Shown here: in pieces, positions 12,560-24,660 of the stretch
How positions within the stretch are numbered: the first letter of the stretch is position 1
How the letters are laid out: each line of letters opens with the position of its first letter
Assembly (NCBI GenBank): GCA_034670405.1
Contig: JAXDDX010000047.1
Location: forward strand, 1,800,501 to 1,864,500
Direction of reading: 5' to 3'
DNA from: Hoplostethus atlanticus
Lineage: Eukaryota; Chordata; Actinopteri; Trachichthyiformes; Trachichthyidae
DNA: 64,000 nt
The notes under the pieces: generated by a model
Seen by the model: only the letters and a program-made list of their open reading frames with translations
Told to the model about the DNA's origin: nothing
The model's database searches: none
Position numbers and translations under genes: made by a program

Positions 12560-12620
12560 ATTTCTTAGCCGTTTATCTGACCCTCTTATCCAAAGCAACT
12601 TACGAGTGCAACAGCAGAAT
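12560..12620 (-). mobile_element. Inverted SINE/LINE tail-like fragment
   Basis: CTTATCCAAAGCAACTTACG is close to the reverse complement of the SINE-like tail at about 10889-10911. Two copies of one repeat family therefore lie about 1.7 kb apart in opposite orientation. Confidence 0.4.
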
Positions 12621-13931
12621 CAGCTCCAATTCCTGGATCACTAAAATATAAAGCAGCCGGTAACGAGGTCAGAGGTCAGGGCTTCAGTACTCTGACAACA
12701 AACATGTAATTATGGACTGCTTGGAAATGAAACAGAATAAGAGGTGAGAGAGGTTGGAGAGAATCTCATTGTTTTCTGAGACTGAATCGTCTCTTTCATT
12801 GAGGATTATTGACTCAAATTATTTTGTCTTTGCTCCTGAAGGTTGTTGTGCTTAGAGGGTCTTTTATTTTGAAGTAGTGCTCACGTACACTAGAGCATAT
12901 TGTCACTTCAAATACTGCAACTGAAGCTGAGTGGCCTGCATCCCAATATAGTGAGACGGCATCATCCAACACATCCTGGCCTCGAGCAACGGCTTTCTTC
13001 TGTGTGGTCGCCTGTTTTGTTTTAGTAGTATACAGTGCCTTGAGCAGTTTCCACAGCGAAGCAGCATCAAAACCTGTAAACATGCTCATACACACACGCA
13101 CATGCACACACACACACACACACACACACGCATAACAACCAAACAAGTCTTAATCCACACATGCAGGCTGGCGTCAGGCCTAAAAATAGCCCTGCGCTCC
13201 CACAGGTTCAGCTCCTCTCATTACTTACAAGGGAAAACGGTCGTATCCAAGACAACCGTGAGCAGCCCTTTCCTTTTTTTCCCCCGGCGCTTTGCCATGG
13301 CAACAAGGAAAAATGCGTAAAATAATAATAAGTTGGGAGGAGAACTGAGCCTGAATCTGGGTCTGTTAAAGGGTATGTGGTACGCTTCAATACACGGTAG
13401 CTTTGTTTCTGCAACTGGGTTTATATCAGTATTATATGGTTATAATAGATCATATATATAATAATCAATTGAAAAGGAGAGTATTGCATTCCAACATGAA
13501 GCAGCCGAATCCATTTCATCAGAGCTCACCAGCTGAAAACTTTGGGTCTCATCATCAGTTTTACAGCCAATCTGAGGTCTGCTATGAAAGCCTTTAATTA
13601 ACAGCTTGGCGATGCCTCCATCCCTCCGGCGACGTCCTCTCCCACGCCGCTGCTCGGCGAGCTTGATTTCAGACCGCCTGGATCAATATGTGTCGTGTTT
13701 TACTCAAGTGGCCCGAGTGCGGCGCTTCAATCAATTTCGCAGCTGTGCCTCATCACACAGTTAAATTCACACAGACATCCTGCGGCGGCACAGTTGGTGC
13801 ACTTTGGCCAGGGAGTTCTTGACATGAATTGCAGAATAAGACGAGGGGCCGGATTCATAAAAGTGCCCTTAAGATCTTAAGAAGATTTTAGGAAGTTCTT
13901 TAGAAGGTTAAAGTGCAATTTCCCAATATTA

Positions 13932-15440
13932 GGGCGTTTTCACACCTGAAAGTCCGGACCAAGGTCCGAACCAAGGTTCATGTTTTTGTTACATTGTATA
14001 CATTTGATCCAGGTTAGTTTTGCTTTCACATTGCAATTTTGCGAGCGCACTAAAGACCTTTGGATGACATACCTACGTCCTGTCGTCATCACCTACGTGG
14101 GCTGCGTCTCCCTATACTTGACATTGATTGGTTTGTAGAGGGGCGTGCGTCTGACGTCGGCGTGTTGTCAATTTGGCGGATAGCCTTTTCCGTTTGATTG
14201 AAATGAATGAACAGATTAATTTCGTTGCCACTATACAGTCCCTCCAGGATGTTGCGATCGCAATAATTAACACAAATTAAACTAATTGCCTGAATACTTG
14301 CAAGAGCTTCCATTTTGCCAAAAAATACCCCTGCAATATTCCCGCATAAAACGGTCAAATTGGCACAATGCTTCCACATTAATACTCCTACATGTTCGGG
14401 AGGTTGTTTTTTTATTTAAATATGCAATTTGCACCATTTGCTTTCTTGTTATCCTGAGCCTTTGATAGGACAATGCCGGAGTGGCCAATCAGGGACAAAT
14501 CCCGGTGGGCGGTGGGTCTTTGGGCCGGTTGGACGGGCCGCGCCGCGGTGTAGCCTAATCATTTTATAAACTGTTCAAGTTGATTTGGCCGGTGACTAGT
14601 TAGATGTGCGTTCTCCGCTCCGGACCTCTCTCTCCTTTTCTCTGTGTCAAACTGGCAGCACTGACAGACCTGACAGATTAGAGCGGGACGGGAACGTGAC
14701 GGGTCAACTAATGATGTGATGGCAAATTGTAGATATGCTGCATTGCAGCCTAAAGGGAAAAAACAAACAAAAATAATGTAAAGAAAACTAGAATTAAAAA
14801 GGAATGAAATACAAAGAAAGGCACTAGACAGAAATCATGTGTAGTATAGTTTTCAGCCGGCGGCCCCGGGAGGTATTAATGTGTTACGATTACTAGTGGG
14901 CAGTTTACAATGTTTTGGGGAGGATGGGGGGCTCGAAATTTTCATCGATTCCTGCTGTTTTACCACAAGATAACACAAAAAATATCCCAAATTGCATCGC
15001 AATGTTTTATAAAAGCCGCTGCAAATTCAATCATATTGGGCCGCAATAATCAGGAAAAAAAAACTCCGCGAAATCCTGGTGGGACTGACTATAGTATTAT
15101 TATTATTATTATTATGGCATTACTACCAGCAGCACCAACTTCAAGCGCAGTATTCAAGACTAGTTCGAATCCGCCAAATGAACGTCCTCGTCATGCAAAA
15201 ATTATATCGTCGCCGACGATACCCTGCCTCAACTTCCTGTAATTGGTCCGAAAGTTCGAACCATCCAAAAAAGTGTTTTCACACTGCAAACGAACCGAAC
15301 CTTGGTTCAGTTTGATCCGGACCGAGACCACCTCTTTTGGTCGGACCAAATTCTGGTCCTTTGGTCCGGACCATGGCCCGAGGCACCTTTCACACCTGCC
15401 ATTTTGGTTCGGACCAAACAAGGTAGGTGTGAAAGCACCC
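13932..15440. mobile_element. Inner non-autonomous DNA transposon, PIF/Harbinger-like, nested in the outer one
   Basis: The left terminus GGGCGTTTTCACACCT and the inverted right terminus AGGTGTGAAAGCACCC form terminal inverted repeats with two mismatches. Each is flanked by TTA (13929-13931 and 15441-15443), as expected for the 3-bp target duplication of PIF/Harbinger elements. The ends carry repeated GGTCCGGACC-type palindromes. The 1.5-kb interior has no open transposase frame, so mobility would depend on a transposase supplied from elsewhere. The superfamily call rests on duplication length and terminal bases only. Confidence 0.65.
15098..15116. repeat. (ATT)n short repeat
   Basis: Short ATT tract inside the inner transposon. 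Confidence 0.8.
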
Positions 15441-16033
15441 TTAGTCTCATCTCTTACGGTTTCTTTCTTAGGAGCTTCTCAAATATGGCCGACCTGACAG
15501 CCCCAACATGTATTTTCAGTTAAATGTTGACACCATACATTCACTCTGTCTGTTAGCTGTAGCAAAATAACCTTTATTGGTTTGAATTTAAATCCATTCA
15601 CACAACCTGTCTGAAGAAAACATGAACAGTATAAATGGCATCTAATGCAAGCTAACAGCTAGCTAGCTAGCTAGCTAAGCTTCACAATAAAATGCTTAAA
15701 ATCGAAGTCACAGTGAGTAAAAAGATTGATACTTCGAAATATCTACTTAATTGTCTAAAATGTGTTTAAATTATTCAATTTAGAGGTTTAGCTTTTCACT
15801 GCATCAATTTTAAGGAAGTGGAGAGTTATGTTAAAGATGAGAGAACAAACTTGAGAACTTTGCTTTCAAGAATCCTGTATTTTTTAAGAAGCAAAATAAT
15901 AAGACAGTTAAAATACTTACAAACTATTAAGTACTTTAAGGAATATCAATTGTAACTTTTTTCTTAAGACTGAAGTTACAAAGAAATAGCACTTAAGATT
16001 TCTTTCCTAGGACGGTTTTGTGAATCTGGCCCC

Positions 16034-19000
16034 AGGTGCCTTGAAAGAAGACACCAATGTGTTTTTGCTTTACTGCTGTCAAACCACCCGTGGGCTGTAT
16101 CCCTCAAAAAGCAAATTAAAGCAATTCATTCCAGGTCTGTCTTCTGGGCCACACGGAGGCCCAAATAACTCCAAATGTCCATACAAATCAAAGCGGAGTG
16201 TAGAGGTCTTTTGAAGGAGAGCATTTTGAACCCAGCCAGCGTAGCACGGTTGAATGAGTTTAAAAATAAAGCTGTCATGCTCCCCTCATGCATTATTGAT
16301 ACACAAAAGGTGTTACTACCTGGCTGCGAGATGAGACAGCCTGGTTAAGAAGGTTGCAGTGAAGCTTAATCCTAACTCGCCTTGGAAAGCCAAATCGTAA
16401 ATGATTAACTGTCAACTAACAACTTGGGGACCCAGTAGACACCTGCTGAGAGAGCCTCCAACAGGCACAACGGCTGTTAAAAATCAAGTATTTTAAAGTT
16501 GATCAGTGGTTATCTTCCTACCTATCTGTATTTATTTCTATTTTTCAATGTATGCTCTTCTTGTACTCTATTAAAATGCTTTGTAAGTGATAGAAGATTT
16601 CACATCCTCACTAGATTTCCCTTCAAGCTAGACGTCTACTAAAAGAAAAAATGAAAACTTAATCCAATTAGTGATTCCAGCCCTCTATCTCCCTTAGCTG
16701 ATGTGAGTTGTAATTGGTATGATTAGTATTGAAAGTAGTGTACATGCTACTGAGAGGCTCCGGCAAATAGCTGGGAGCCGCCCAGGGAGAGCGTTCACAA
16801 TCACCGCCCTGCCTGCGGTTCGTTCAAGGTCCTTGCTCCCTTTGTCGTACGTTCAGAGGGAGCAGGCGTGACCGCATGAGAGGGATGAACGTAACCGCTG
16901 CCGGTTCAATGTCACACTAATTTCTGTTCAGGGAAACTCCAGGGGCCGAGGCTACCGGGCAAATCCCCCGGTATCAGGGCTAGACCGATACCTCCATATT
17001 GGCCTTTAATGAAATATCAGATATCGGCCAGTCAATGTTTTCCACCACAGATATGAGGGAGGTTACAAAGCTACATCAAAACAGGCTGTAAAACCTGCAA
17101 GGATTTGAGTTTAATTGTTAAATAAGGTTTTTCTGTTTCTGAACCCAGTAGCCCTAAAAGAATTAGTCTGGGTTACGGTCTAAATACTGTATCAGAGGCT
17201 TTTCCAGCCTGACATGGATAAAGGTCTGGGGGAAACACTCAATACTACTAATACACTGAATATCGGCACAAAATACACACATTCACAAAATATCAGCACC
17301 GGCTTTCAAACACTCACATCGGTTGAACCAACGCTATTGAGAAACCCTGTGATGAAAGTGGTACTGCACTGCGGGGAGGATGAAACGGTCACTACGGTAA
17401 CGGCCGGGGTACATGCAGATCTGTGGCGACGGCGATGAGGTGGCAGGTGTGTGTGAGTAAGTGGACAGGTCATGTTTATGAATGAGACCGCGGGGTCGGG
17501 GGGGGAAAGATGCTGAGGCTGTGCGCGCCACTGCCGATTAATCTCCATGTCGACTCGCCGTGGAAACAACAGCGGATGGGCCCCTACACACCTCAGAGGC
17601 TTTCTCCCTGTCAACAACAGCCCATCGCAATTCCTGTTTTACGCAGTAATTACTCAGCCCGTGGAGAAATCAAAGCAAAAAGAAGCTGCGTTCTTAGCAG
17701 AGTGCTGCACAGTCTCCCCATCTCTCAAGCCCCAAAATATAAAGCCATGGAGTGAAGCAGTAAGACTGAACAGTCACGGTCTGGCCAGTGGAAATAAGAT
17801 CTGGCCATGGATCAGGGGTCAGACAGGATATCAAAGGATTAGTATGAACGTAATGTCAAGTGTCTATTACTCTGAGGCTCAGACATGCTCTGGTCACGTT
17901 GTCGACACATCGATGCTGCCCAGTTTGTTGTGATTCGATCCAATTGAATGACTTGTATATTACAATCTCTGCCTCAAAGATACAGAACGAGGCATGAAGG
18001 AGTTCCTGAACCGTTAAGAGGTGCCATAGTTTCTGTCTAGGTAGAACCGGGCCTTCTGATGGTTCAGCCAATTCCCAGAGCTGTGCTGTGAAAAATGACA
18101 TCACGGCTCCCACTTCCTAAACAGAGACCTCTAAGAAGGCTGAAGTTCCTTTAATCCCAGTTGAAAGCTCCCTAAAATGAGACCGATCCGACTGGGGTTT
18201 GATACGAGAATCCCCCAGTGGGCTTTTCAAGCTCGTATCTATAAGTCACTATAAAGTATGGAGGTTGTTTTGAGACTGTGCTAAATGCTTATCTTGACAA
18301 GAAGTTTAATTTCCCTGGGCTATATTACAACCTTTGTATAAAAGAGTTATCAATGTGCAGTTTTTTTAGCAATAGTTCAAAATATAAAAAATTACCTTTG
18401 AACAAAACGTTCACTCATGGCTGCATTACCATTCATGGCCAATGAATGATGTTGCAATGCATCTTCATGTTTTCTGAACTGACAAAATATTGAATTCCAA
18501 TTATATCAACAGAATTTGGCCTCAAATGCTTGAAAATGACTAGTCTGAGGTCTGAGACTGCTAAGTTATTATAGACATGTTATATATGAGATGGAAACTA
18601 ATGCCTTATTAAGAGGCAAGTGATGTGACTTGGGACTATTTCTCGAGCTGCTATGGGCTTTCCCATCCCTCAGCACCACAAAGAGCACTGTATGCATACT
18701 TCCTCTGTACATATTGCTCTGCGGCTCTACATTGCCTTAGCAGTCACAACTGCATAGCGACCTTTATTACCTTTGGCAATACAATATTTTCTTCAGGCAA
18801 TGAATTGGCTTACATAGGACATTATGGGCCCCCGTGCTGGTAAGGCCCCCTTTCAGTATTCCCTCTGATGTGATACGACGTCCTTATGGTGTGACAGTCA
18901 AACACTCAAGACAATAGAATATCAATAGAATATCATGGACGAGTCAATAAAATGGACAAGCATATAGTCTGCATTGAGAGTATTCATCAAATTAAATTAA

Positions 19001-19691
19001 ATGAACATTTTAAGTGACACTAACTTAAAAATACAGGTTCAATTGATATTTAAATGTGTGTGTGTTTTTTTTTGAATAGTGCATCTACCTGCCCTTCAAT
19101 TTGTTCACACCACTGACACATCTGTGCGCGTCCCTTACACGTGTGGGCATGCGCAATGGCCACGAACAGGTGCATCACCGTGCATGACGTGCATACAGTA
19201 CAGTCACTGTTATCAGCATTATTCTTTAAATTGCATTTACAACATTGAAGTACAGAGTTACAGATGATGGATACGTTTCATCAGCTGTGTTTTACCAGCG
19301 TGCACATGCAAGCCAGTAGCCTCAAGGTGTAAATTACTGAACAAACGAATAAAAATGAAACGTCTACCTGGCTTTCATTAAGACAGCAATAAGGTACACG
19401 AGCGAATGGCTGAGGTCATCTGTGGCTGTCTGGTTTGTCTTAACTGAGCCTGAATGTGCGTTAAAAAAGGGATAAGCTGCACGAGATCGGACAAATATAA
19501 GTCGGTTTATCGTGACAGGGCTAAATCTTGTCACTTTAACAGGATAAATTCTTAAGAAATAACGAGACTGCGTATAAAAGGAGCCACCTGGCGACGCGGT
19601 GGAAAGGTTCTGCTTGAAAACGGCATCGACGCTGCCCAGCACGCGGCGTTTTCCCTTCTTGAAAAAATGAGCAAAACGTTTCAGAGCTCAC
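16034..19691. other. Intergenic or intronic sequence without recognised genes
   Basis: No exon seen. It holds one copy of a dispersed repeat with ATCGGCC/GATATCGGC motifs at about 16978-17310, and otherwise AT-rich unique-looking sequence. If the exon candidate ending at 19692 belongs to mpp2, this is part of its first intron. Confidence 0.45.
16978..17310. repeat. Dispersed repeat with ATATCGGCC motifs, copy 1
   Basis: The segment around GAAATATCAGATATCGGCCA and the following text on a 'CTGTAAAA' context recurs in degenerate form at about 27190-27400. The ATCGGCC motif is typical of a common fish interspersed repeat. Family not assigned. Confidence 0.4.
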
Positions 19692-19800
19692 CTGCTCGGT
19701 CACCTTTTGTCCGGACGTCTCCTCGATTCGGGGTTTGCACACGACGCGTCTCTCCGCCGGGCGACTTGCAGTTGTAGAGCCGAGCGGGTCTCGGTTAATC
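19692..19800 (-). other. Candidate non-coding first exon with GC-rich promoter (possibly mpp2)
   Basis: On the minus strand a near-perfect donor (GAGCAG|gtgagc, exon end 19692) closes a CpG-containing segment. GC and CpG content is raised to about 20050, unlike the surrounding AT-rich sequence. This fits a distal promoter and 5' UTR exon for a minus-strand gene. Given the orientation, mpp2 is the obvious candidate, with pyyb ending about 175 bp upstream of this promoter block. No conserved reading frame, TATA box or transcript evidence is available. Confidence 0.3.
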
Positions 19801-20224
19801 TATGCAGACACTTTGACAACACCGGAGCCTCCAGCAGCCCACACACACACACACTGCTCTCTGCAACTAGACCCTACCGGGAGATGCTCATCTACACTGT
19901 CGCGGCTCAGTTAATTAGAGGCCAATTAGGCTGCTGCACGCGCGCTCATCTCGCACCCGACTGGATGTCAAGGAAAGGTTTTGTGCTGACAGACACGTCG
20001 TGGTTTGGCGGGTCTGTGTGAAGTTGCATCCACAGCCCGTCGGTGTGAGCCCATACGAGAGAAGCGATAAGGTAGAGAAACTTGAAAACGAGAGAGTGAT
20101 GAGAGAGTGTCATCTAGTGGCACCAGCAGGTACATGTGGCTTCGTGGGGGGCCACGAGGGGGGGGGGGAGACTAACGGAGGAAAAAATAAGACCTGGCAA
20201 AGCATATATATGTCTATTCAAGTC

Positions 20225-20230
20225 TTTATT
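20225..20230 (-). terminator. pyyb polyadenylation signal AATAAA
   Basis: The minus strand reads AATAAA here, about 350 nt after the pyyb stop codon. It is the first canonical signal seen, and the transcript then includes the long CU repeat in its 3' UTR. Confidence 0.5.
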
Positions 20231-20323
20231 TTAAAGTCATTGATTTTGTTACAAATTATTTACATTTTTGGCCAAAGATGAAAAAAAGGAAAGAAGAAAG
20301 AAAACTGAAGACAGGAAGAAGCA

Positions 20324-20450
<127 letters not shown>

Positions 20451-20582
20451 ATGCTATAATCAAACATAGAGGGACACAGTCCAGTGCAGGTTGTCTCTTG
20501 AGCATCTCAGTGTTGTTTTTGACAGCTGGTCCATCATTTGAGACGAACATCAGAGGAGGAGGGGGCGGGGGTGCAGGCTCAG

Positions 20583-22983
20583 TTACCACTGGTCACTATA
20601 CTCTGAGCTGCAAGACAACAAACAGCATATGATGAGTAGACTAACTCATAACTGCTACATCTCAATGTGCGGTCAATGCCAGATCACATGTCATAAGATG
20701 CTATGGTGGTATGACAGATAAACCATGTGGAATCACGCTGAGATGAAAAGCTAACCAATGGAGACTAGCAGGGTTAAGAAGAACAACAAGAACAGTAACA
20801 GCAATGATGTAATCCTTTCACATCGTTGAGACAGACAATCGGACGTATTCCTCTCACCGTGGTTCGGTGTCCTGGTCCGAATCAGCCCCAAACAGCAGCC
20901 AGGCCACCGCCTGCTCAGGGGTCGACCTCTTCCCGTACCTGGAGAAGACCAAAGCAGCAGTTCGTCACGGCTGCAACTAAACACGACCTGTAGATGCTGT
21001 TTCATGCACGAGCCCCCCCTCTCAGAAAGACACCGACAGCCTTTCTTATGGTGTCATGTCACCCTCATCACCCCATCAGCCTCACTATGAGATTCAACTA
21101 CAGGAGTCACCAAGCTGTGAGGAAGGGAAGTCAGCCGAGTCTTTATCAACAATGCTTCTCCACACAGTCTCCACAGACTCCAATCACAAATCGTCTGAAC
21201 AATTATCTCAGATAAAAGAGGAATTTTCAAGTCCACTGCCCGCTGCCCAGCAAGGCAAGAGTAATCGGCTCCTCCAAATCTCTCTTTACTAAAATCAATG
21301 CCTGGCCATTGGAGAGCGAGCCTGGCTCTGTGTGGGGGTTGAGGGGCTGAACCGGCTGGCACCGAGCCCAAAGACAGATTCCCTTTAATGGTGGTCAAGG
21401 AGGGTTAATGGCGAGACTACAATCAGGTTCCACCACAGTGTTTCCCCTGTATATTGTACCATGGCATGCCACCATGCCACTACAGTGAGATCATGACCCA
21501 CCATGCTAAAAATATTTGCAAAATAATTTCATTTTTACTCTTAAATTGTCTCTTTAAGTAAAGAGGGAGGCGTTAGATTTATTTTTCACATTCCAGTAAA
21601 AGTTGTATTCTGAGTCTGAGTCATATTTCCTCACAGTCATTTTCTAACACTGGTTTTGATGTGAAATATATCGGGAAAACACTGCTGCACACACACACTT
21701 CGTCAGTGGAACAACAGAAACCATTGATTATATTCTTACATTCAAGTATGTGTCTCACAGTAAACAGAGAAACCTTAGAATATCATATCGACTGTGTTTT
21801 CCCCTGATCCAGTCACTATTATTAACTACAGCTACTGTTAATATGTGTGGTGTATACATATGTTGACAAAAGGACCAAAGGAGATGACTGAGGATGATTC
21901 TGCACTACCTCACAGTACCTCAACCTCATCACACAGTAGCCTACCTTGCTGGAACGTTCACATGGTTGAAACCAATAGGAATTCATTGGGATAATGGTGT
22001 AAAACACAGTCTGAAAAACAGACGCCCCTTATCTGTCTGGTGTTCCAGCATGCCTCTATTACAGCTACACAATGTGGGGGTCGCAGGGGAACCATTACAG
22101 CTCCTATCTGGTCTGAACTTTATCCTTGGGCTTGAGGGAAACCAGGCTCCTCTCCTCAGCCTCATTATTTCTCATAACAAGTCTAACAATGCACAGTAAC
22201 TTCAATCTAATGACCTGAGGCTGCTCTCACGGCTTGCAACAACAAGTGAACTCTTGACCAGCATCTTTTTGATTTAAGGTGGCAGGTCAAAGGGTAGGAG
22301 GTCATACCCCCAACCGGAGGGCTCCATCCCCTGTGTGTCCTTGAGCCAGGCACTTACTCCCTACCTGATCCAGGGATGCTGCACTAGCTGGCTGAACCTG
22401 CACCTCAATCACAGGGTGATAAGAGGATTTCAGTGAACTACTCCAAAATAAACAAGAAATTTGGCAGGCGTGGATTTAGTCCGGGCTTGAAAATCAGCCA
22501 AATTGTGGCTTTAATCAGCATAATAGTCATGTAGCAAAAAGCATGTAGCAAAAATACAGCAAATTTGGATTTTCCAGTGCCAATTATTGTGCTGATTGGA
22601 GGGTTTGTCCACTCATAGAGCTGATCTGGCTCTGGGGAGGCTGTTCAAAACTATCAAAAGCATTAAATTAACTCTGACGGGTGTATACTGATAGAAAGTC
22701 TGGAAAATGACTTCAAGACTTAAACAAAACTTCCTGTCTTGTTTCCTGAAATTGATTTGATTCTAATAAACTCATCACAGTACGAAGTGACTCACCTCTG
22801 CCTGGTGATGAGGTTGACGTAATGCCTCAGAGCTGTGTGATATTTGGCCCATTCCTCCGGTGGCGCGTGGTTCCCCGGGCTCTCCGGTTTGGGAGGGTAG
22901 GCGTCCGCAAAGCTGCTCAAACACACCAGCATGCAAACGACGAGCGCTGCAAGCATCATCCACGGTCTCAGCGTGACGGCCAT
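20583..22983 (-). CDS. pyyb: Peptide YY-b (pancreatic peptide Y) precursor
   Basis: Three coding exons join in frame: 22983-22796, 20938-20858 and 20607-20583. They give a 97-residue prepro-hormone. Residues 1-28 are a signal peptide with a hydrophobic core ([15 protein letters not shown]). Residues 29-64 form the 36-residue peptide, beginning YPPKPESPG and ending NLITRQRY. GKR follows for C-terminal amidation and cleavage, then a 30-residue flanking peptide ending SEYSDQW. The intron inside the Arg codon before the last Tyr (AG|G) is the hallmark NPY-family exon boundary. YPPKP with Trp at position 17 and Tyr 36 points to the teleost PYYb/PY branch rather than NPY (which starts YPxKP with different core residues) or PYYa. 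It is a secreted gut-pancreas hormone acting on Y receptors. All splice sites are GT-AG and no frameshift is present. Human PYY also neighbours MPP2. Confidence 0.93.
22280..22440 (+). mobile_element. SINE-like fragment in pyyb intron
   Basis: The segment with 'GTGTGTCCTTGAGCCAGGCA' resembles the fish SINE body phrase 'TGTCCTTGGGCAAGACACTT'. It is degenerate, with no clear tRNA head or tail. Confidence 0.3.
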
Positions 22984-23284
22984 CTGAGGAGGAGAACACA
23001 TGCTACTGTGAGATTTACCTGAAGGGCTTCCAGTTAGTTTCTAACAACCTAAGAAAACTTTTTTAACATTTATGCTGCGAAAGTCGAAAGATAATAAAAA
23101 AATATAATATTATTATTTTATTTAAGTTCAAACCATTTGATAGTGAAATGCGCTACTGAGCTGTTAAAAGTCCTGCTGCCTAAACTCATTTTAAAAAATA
23201 TCACGAATTACACGCAAAAGTCGGTTTAAGATGCGTTGAAAAAGCGAGATGCAACAAAACAACACAAAAAGTAAGATCGCTTAC

Positions 23285-23345
23285 TTTTTTTTTTGCTGGC
23301 GGCTTCTGAAGTAGTCACCTCGGTCGTGCCCTGTGGTTGCTCTTC
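23285..23345 (-). other. pyyb: pyyb 5' untranslated exon 1
   Basis: On the minus strand a segment downstream of a TATA box ends at a donor after an A-rich run (AAAAAA|gtaagc, exon end 23285). NPY-family genes usually have a separate 5' UTR exon before the signal-peptide exon, so this fits. The transcription start near 23340 is inferred from TATA spacing. Confidence 0.6.
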
Positions 23346-24660
23346 TCCCCTGTCGCTTCTCCAGACTATATATAGTGTGGGCTGGATACCTGGAGCTGAC
23401 CACACCCCCTGCTGTCTTATTCAACAGACATAAAGGGTCACTTATCTCTGCTCGAGCCTTTGGGTACAAATATTGTAGATTAAGACCTGACGCACCGTTA
23501 TATTGCCTTGGATATTTGACTTAGTAAAAAGCTGATAGTTTATAGATGAAGTCGGTGAAGGAGTGGCAGCCGGTGGTGGTTAATCATGATAGATCAGCCA
23601 GAGACGCACTTATATAATAAAGATAATAAAGGGTATATTTGTTCCCGGTTGGAGAACACAGCAGCAATTATATGGTTGCTGTCATGAATGGGTTATTAAC
23701 TCTGGTTGATTTCAAATTAAGTTTTAAAGTATTAAACGTCGGTTCGGGCCTGCTGGTGACCTGCCAAGTAGATGTCCAGGGATGATTTGCAGCAAAATCA
23801 CACAAGCGGGAACCTGCGGGATTTCACCGCGCAGCCTTCCCTTTCAGCACCACGAACAGAGCCTGTGCGTGGTGCGTCAAGTGTCCTACTGTTGCAGTGG
23901 AGAATAGCCTGGCAATAAAATAGTCTCAATTATGTGTTAAATGCGAAAATAGGCAGAATTAGGTTCAGCCCAGGTTCGCAGACCATCCTAAAGTCTAGAC
24001 TTTGAAACCAGCCGCTGAACTTTACAGGCTCGCTATCATCACTAATGCCTAGCCTCTCATCCTCAGCACCGGGACAGCTAACCCTCTAGCTTGAAATGGA
24101 TCACTCAGCAGTTTAGAAACCATAATAATACGAACAGATCAGAGAATGATAGCACAACTGATTTTTCTGACTGCAGGCACTTCAGAAACCGCATTGTATC
24201 AACCATCAGAAAGTAATGGCATGGCTGACCCTGCTCTCTGGAACAGGGCCACTCAGCAGCTGATACCAAATCCATTGTCTAAATCGATGGTCTCCAGCAT
24301 GGGACGCAGGGTTTTATTCCAACCAAACCCTACAGTTCCTCCTCTATGGTTGAAGGGGTGTTGGCTCTCAGTGGTTGGAGACCACTGGTCTAAAGGCACA
24401 GCTGACCCTGCTGACTTGAAACCGCATTGTATTGGTAAACGATAGACTATGTGCTTGTTTGTGGTTTTATATTGTCTAAGCCAGGGATGGGCAACCACGT
24501 GGGGTCTGAGAGTCTGCAGGTTTTCAGTCCAAACAAACAGCAGCAGATTTCACTGATTAATACCTCCAACGAGAGAGGAGGGAAATAATCAGTGTAAACC
24601 ACTGTAAGAAGTTAGACTGCACCATGATGTATATTCATACTGTCTGACTTCTTGTCTCCT
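23346..24660. other. Intergenic sequence upstream of pyyb
   Basis: No exon seen. The proximal part holds the pyyb promoter. At 24170-24440 the phrase GAAACCGCATTGTAT occurs twice and CTGACCCTGCT occurs twice, suggesting an internally duplicated repeat. A 'GGCAACCACGTGGGGTCTGAG' segment near 24490 looks like a dispersed repeat. Confidence 0.4.
23367..23374 (-). promoter_or_regulatory. pyyb TATA box
   Basis: TATATATA (reads the same on both strands) lies about 30 bp upstream of the inferred pyyb start, with a good splice donor about 80 bp downstream on the minus strand. NPY/PYY genes commonly have TATA promoters. Confidence 0.6.

Larger units (their letters stand above)
8045..13844. other. Gene-poor stretch with microsatellites and SINE-like pieces
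   Basis: No exon recognised. It contains a GA/CT-rich segment at 8095-8480 that may be the promoter of the 7954-8044 exon, a GACT tetranucleotide array, several CA/TG and AG microsatellites, a tRNA-derived SINE-like piece near 10811-10920 and an inverted related piece near 12560-12620. Confidence 0.5.
13845..16033. mobile_element. Outer non-autonomous DNA transposon (interrupted)
   Basis: The left end GGGGCCGGATTCATAAAA (13845-13862) is matched in inverse by the right end TTTTGTGAATCTGGCCCC (16016-16033), with two mismatches. Subterminal TTAAGA motifs occur at both ends (CCCTTAAGATCTTAAG on the left, CACTTAAGATTTC on the right). No transposase is present. A second element is inserted at 13932-15440. 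I cannot define a target-site duplication, so no superfamily is assigned. Confidence 0.65.

Noticed and set aside
22796..22983. NPY rather than PYY
   Set aside because: The YPPKP start and Trp17/[11 protein letters not shown] pattern match PYYb/PY, and the MPP2 neighbour supports the PYY locus.
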